Part shown: positions 61,456-64,000 of the stretch, piece by piece | Layout: every line of letters begins with the position of its first letter | How positions within the stretch are numbered: position 1 is the first letter of the stretch | Position numbers and translations under genes: made by a program | Notes under the pieces: model-generated | Database searches by the model: none | What the model was told of the DNA's origin: nothing | What the model saw: the letters and a program-made list of their open reading frames with translations, nothing else | Source of the DNA: Sulfurovum sp. | Lineage (GTDB): Bacteria > Campylobacterota > Campylobacteria > Campylobacterales > Sulfurovaceae | Reading direction: 5' to 3' | NCBI RefSeq assembly: GCF_015493435.1 | Contig: NZ_WGDD01000029.1 | Location: 62,001-126,000, forward strand | Length of the DNA: 64,000 nt

Positions 61456-62907
61456 ATGGCACGATTAATAGTTATGGGCGGTGGTGTCTCAGGACACACT
61501 GCTGCAACATTTGCAAAAGATTGGCTGGGTGACGAACACGAAGTAGTGGTTGTTACTCCAAATTCACAATGGAACTGGATCCCATCAAATATATGGGTAG
61601 GTGTAGGCCAGATGACCAAAGAGGAAGTTGTCTTCTCTCTGGCACCTGTCTATGAAAAAGCAGGTATCGACTACAGACAGGCCAAAGCGGTATCGATCCA
61701 TCCGAACGGCGGAGAGAACGGTGACAAAGAATATATCACTATCGAATATACTGGACAGGGCAAAGAGGGTCAGACCGAAGAGCTTACCTATGATTATCTC
61801 ATCAATGCAACCGGTCCGAAACTGAACTTCGGTGCGACTCCGGGTCTTGACGAAGGTCATACGGTGTCTGTCTGTACCGCTGACCATGCCGTACATGCGA
61901 ACCTTGAGCTCAAAAAAATCTTTGAGAAAGCAAAAACAGAAAAGCAGAAAATCCTTGTGGGTACCGGTCACGGTATGTGTACCTGCCAGGGGGCGGCATT
62001 CGAATACATTTTCAATATCGAACATGAAGCGAACAAAGCAGGTGTCAGAAACAACCTTGAAATCAAGTGGATCTCCAATGAATCCTTCCTTGGAGACTTC
62101 GGTATCGGCGGTCTTCATATGAAGCGCGGCGGTTATGCTGCCTCTTCAAGACTGTTTGCTGAATCTCTCTACTCTGAGAGAGGTATCCCCTGGATCATCG
62201 GGGCACATGTTTCAAAAGTAGAAGCAGGCAAAGCACATTATGAGCTTCTTGACGGTACAACAGGTGAAGAAGAGTTTGACTTTGCAATGCTTATCCCGCC
62301 ATTTGCCGGTGTGGGACTTAAAGCCTACGACAAAGACGGTTCCGATATCACTGACACTATTTTTGCACCAAACGGATTTATGAAAGTCGATGCAAAATAT
62401 GATGCCGGTGCCTATGAGAACTGGAAAGCATCTGACTGGCCGAGAACCTATCAGAACCCGACATACGCAAATATGTTCGCCTGTGGTATTGCTTTTGCAC
62501 CGCCGCACCTGATCTCAAAACCAATGACTTCGCCAAACGGAACCCCGATCAACCCGACACCGCCAAGAACAGGTATGCCGTCAGGTATTATCGGTAAAGC
62601 CGTTGCACATTCCGTATGTGACCTTATCAGAGAAGGCAATAATGCCCATCTGCATGAAGCCTCTATGGCAGAAATGGGTGCAGCCTGTGTTGCCTCTGCA
62701 GGTAAAGGTCTTACAGACGGTACCGCTGCGGCATTGACCGTCTATCCTGTAGTTCCGGACTTCGAGAAATATCCGGGACTTGGACGTGACCTTGACTATA
62801 CCTTCGGTGAGATCGGACTTGCAGGACACTGGATCAAGCATATCCTGCATCATATGTTCCTATACAAAGCAAAACTCAAGCCGGGCTGGACACTCATCCC
62901 TGAGTAA
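61456..62907 (+). CDS. sqr: Sulfide:quinone oxidoreductase-type flavoprotein
   Basis: A 483-residue FAD enzyme of the SQR/flavocytochrome c family that probably oxidises sulfide and reduces quinone at the membrane. MARLIVMGGGVSGHTAATFAK is the FAD loop; redox-active cysteine candidates are C140 (SVCTADH), C175 and C177 (HGMCTCQGA) and one in MFACGIAFAPP. The C-terminal region includes an amphipathic stretch suited to membrane attachment. Exact SQR type is not assigned, and other flavoprotein roles remain possible. The ATG at 61456 follows AAGGA at five bases. A 53-aa gene follows. Confidence 0.8.
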   Translation: MARLIVMGGGVSGHTAATFAKDWLGDEHEVVVVTPNSQWNWIPSNIWVGVGQMTKEEVVFSLAPVYEKAGIDYRQAKAVSIHPNGGENGDKEYITIEYTGQGKEGQTEELTYDYLINATGPKLNFGATPGLDEGHTVSVCTADHAVHANLELKKIFEKAKTEKQKILVGTGHGMCTCQGAAFEYIFNIEHEANKAGVRNNLEIKWISNESFLGDFGIGGLHMKRGGYAASSRLFAESLYSERGIPWIIGAHVSKVEAGKAHYELLDGTTGEEEFDFAMLIPPFAGVGLKAYDKDGSDITDTIFAPNGFMKVDAKYDAGAYENWKASDWPRTYQNPTYANMFACGIAFAPPHLISKPMTSPNGTPINPTPPRTGMPSGIIGKAVAHSVCDLIREGNNAHLHEASMAEMGAACVASAGKGLTDGTAAALTVYPVVPDFEKYPGLGRDLDYTFGEIGLAGHWIKHILHHMFLYKAKLKPGWTLIPE

Positions 62908-62974
62908 GAAAATATCATAGACAGGGACAAGTGTCTCTGTCTATCCATACAACTATAAAAATAAAGGAGATTTT

Positions 62975-63136
62975 ATGCAAAGAATAGAAGAAACAGTAAA
63001 ACCGTATGACCAAAACTTTACAACGATGGTCCCGACAGGTTTTGTAAAATTTATGAGAACATGCCTTATCTGGCAATTTATCAGATTTATCGCCATCAAC
63101 ATTAAAATGATCATTGTGGTAGGCAAAAGCCACTAA
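62975..63136 (+). CDS. 53-residue protein downstream of the SQR-type gene
   Basis: A short gene with AAAGGAG before the ATG at 62975. The product begins MQRIEETVKPYDQNFTTMVP and has an aromatic, basic, hydrophobic second half (GFVKFMRTCLIWQFIRFIAINIK, as two shorter runs) that could lie on or in the membrane. No family is recognised. It shares a transcript with the SQR gene, as a hairpin follows it and none separates the two, and may anchor or stabilise the enzyme. Confidence 0.65.
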   Translation: MQRIEETVKPYDQNFTTMVPTGFVKFMRTCLIWQFIRFIAINIKMIIVVGKSH

Positions 63137-63142
63137 CCCTTC

Positions 63143-63173
63143 ATACAGATACCTTTTCAAACGGTATCTGTAT
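63143..63173 (+). terminator. Probable terminator of the SQR unit
   Basis: ATACAGATACC and GGTATCTGTAT form a perfect 11-bp stem with a nine-base loop, followed by CTCTTTC. It lies seven bases after the 53-aa gene. Confidence 0.6.
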
Positions 63174-63247
63174 CTCTTTCCGTTCATATAAATATTTTTA
63201 AAATTTCATAGATTTATTAACTTTTACAAGTATTTACAGGAGACAAA

Positions 63248-64000
63248 ATGGTACAAAAACTGGTTATCTACCCTGACGACAGAATGAACTGCACTTCAAC
63301 AGATGTACGCTCATTCAATCAAACGCTCTGGGATGTCATAGAAGATATGCGCGATACGATGCAGGCACATGATTTCAATGCCATGGCTGCTATGCAGATT
63401 GCCTACCCTTACAATATTATCCTCATCAAAGAGGGTGAAAATTATCACGAGTATATCAACCCGCGCATCATCAAAAATGAAGATCTTTTTGATTCAGAAG
63501 AGAGCAGTATCCATTATCCGGATGTCACAGTTTCCATACCGCGCTACGGAAAGATCAAACTGGTGTATGAAGACCGGAACGGACAGGTACACTACGAAGA
63601 TATTGATGACCGGGAACTTGCCGCAACGCTGCAAAGAAAGATAGACATTACCTTTGGCGGGAATATCCTTGACAAGGTCAACAAAAATACCAGAGAGAAA
63701 ATACTCAGTGCTCTTGCAGGCAAAGGGCTTATGCCCCAGACAGATGATGTATGTCCGACTTTTTCAAAAAAAGACTATTTTGTCAGTTTCACGGACAAAC
63801 TGCTCATTCTGATGGGACTTTCTCTTTTCACACCTCTGTTCAAGTTTTCAAAGGAAACCGTAGAGAATATCTATACTTTCGACAAAATCGCCTTTCCCCT
63901 CATCATTGCCTTGATGATAAGCTTTTTCTTTTATGCACAGTACGAAGCCAAAAAGTACAAACAATGCAGTTCCTGCCAGATAGGGAATAATATCGGCGTG
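63248..64000 (+). CDS. Degenerate peptide-deformylase-like protein with membrane helices (3' end outside window)
   Basis: 251 codons are visible without a stop. The first ~150 residues align with peptide deformylase: FNAMAAMQ (43-50) for the GxGLAAxQ motif keeps Gln50. The metal ligands are lost: EGC becomes ESS in EESSIHYP (84-91), and HExDH becomes RKIDI (130-134). Catalysis by a metal-dependent deformylase is therefore not expected. The C-terminal part has two hydrophobic segments (about 183-197 and 214-230) and a CSSC pair (240-243). AGGAG precedes the ATG at 63248. Function is unknown; a regulatory or binding role is a guess. Confidence 0.7.
   Translation, partial: MVQKLVIYPDDRMNCTSTDVRSFNQTLWDVIEDMRDTMQAHDFNAMAAMQIAYPYNIILIKEGENYHEYINPRIIKNEDLFDSEESSIHYPDVTVSIPRYGKIKLVYEDRNGQVHYEDIDDRELAATLQRKIDITFGGNILDKVNKNTREKILSALAGKGLMPQTDDVCPTFSKKDYFVSFTDKLLILMGLSLFTPLFKFSKETVENIYTFDKIAFPLIIALMISFFFYAQYEAKKYKQCSSCQIGNNIGV

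Noticed and set aside
1-64000. CRISPR arrays, rRNA and tRNA genes, complete insertion sequences or a replication origin
   Set aside because: No regular spacer array, no rRNA or tRNA signature, no transposase frame and no dnaA-box cluster was seen on either strand.

Overview
The window looks like a chromosomal piece of a Campylobacterota (Epsilonproteobacteria) chemolithotroph, most like Sulfurovum. This rests on gene content: cytochrome cd1 nitrite reductase with cytochrome c-dependent NO reductase, a long sulfide:quinone oxidoreductase-type flavoprotein, a four-subunit pyruvate:ferredoxin oxidoreductase of the kind used in the reductive TCA cycle, a bc1 complex with a diheme cytochrome c, and a cysteine-type formate dehydrogenase. 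I see no rRNA, tRNA or CRISPR array. Species assignment is inference.

Layout. 1-2900: a GAPDH-family gene (cut by the window edge) diverges from nrdB and a TrpD2/YbiB-like gene, with two FNR-type boxes between them. 3.4-14.8 kb is a nitrogen-oxide region: a NirF-like propeller and a thioredoxin-like protein; TrkH/TrkA; then one long minus-strand array of a small membrane protein, norC, norB, a 54-aa membrane protein, nirS and a five-heme cytochrome, followed upstream by three more small membrane proteins. 14.9-22.6 kb is biosynthetic housekeeping (ilvE, SPFH protein, hisIE, purF, dapB, trxB, trxA, PhyH dioxygenase, yraN). 22.65-26.2 kb looks like an acquired island: an ORF6N gene remnant cut by a repeat, then a palindrome-flanked cassette of a double methyltransferase, a MerT-rhodanese fusion and an ArsR regulator. 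26.2-42.5 kb: formate dehydrogenase, yajQ, hom, an aminotransferase, rlmB, rsmI, rpmE with a structured leader, rsmE, queD, a duplicated Nfu locus, a yajR operon, queE and moaA. 42.6-50.8 kb: petABC, mnmG, ribE, an mnmC-type methyltransferase and luxS. 51-61.2 kb: porCDAB, a phosphatase and a Yej/Opp-type peptide ABC transporter. 61.4-64 kb: the SQR-type flavoprotein, a 53-aa partner and a degenerate, membrane-anchored peptide-deformylase-like protein that runs off the end.

How the parts work together. Electrons from sulfide (SQR) and formate can enter the quinone pool and leave through bc1 and c-type cytochromes to NirS and NorCB. FNR/CRP-type 14-bp boxes lie before nrdB/gap, nirF, the nor-nir array, two small-protein genes and petABC, with a weaker one before moaA; this suggests one anaerobic or NO-responsive regulator joins these units. 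A second control layer is a 29-bp palindromic operator, resembling Rrf2/IscR-type sites, found at three unlinked places: formate dehydrogenase, the Nfu iron-sulfur operon, and the SQR/peptide-transporter intergenic region.

Other non-coding structure includes two families of dispersed hairpin repeats that sit at gene 3' ends and in two cases supply the stop codon of the neighbouring gene. Most genes are tightly packed with 1-20 base overlaps, so operon structure is inferred from spacing. Functions are read from motifs and family resemblance; no database search was run.
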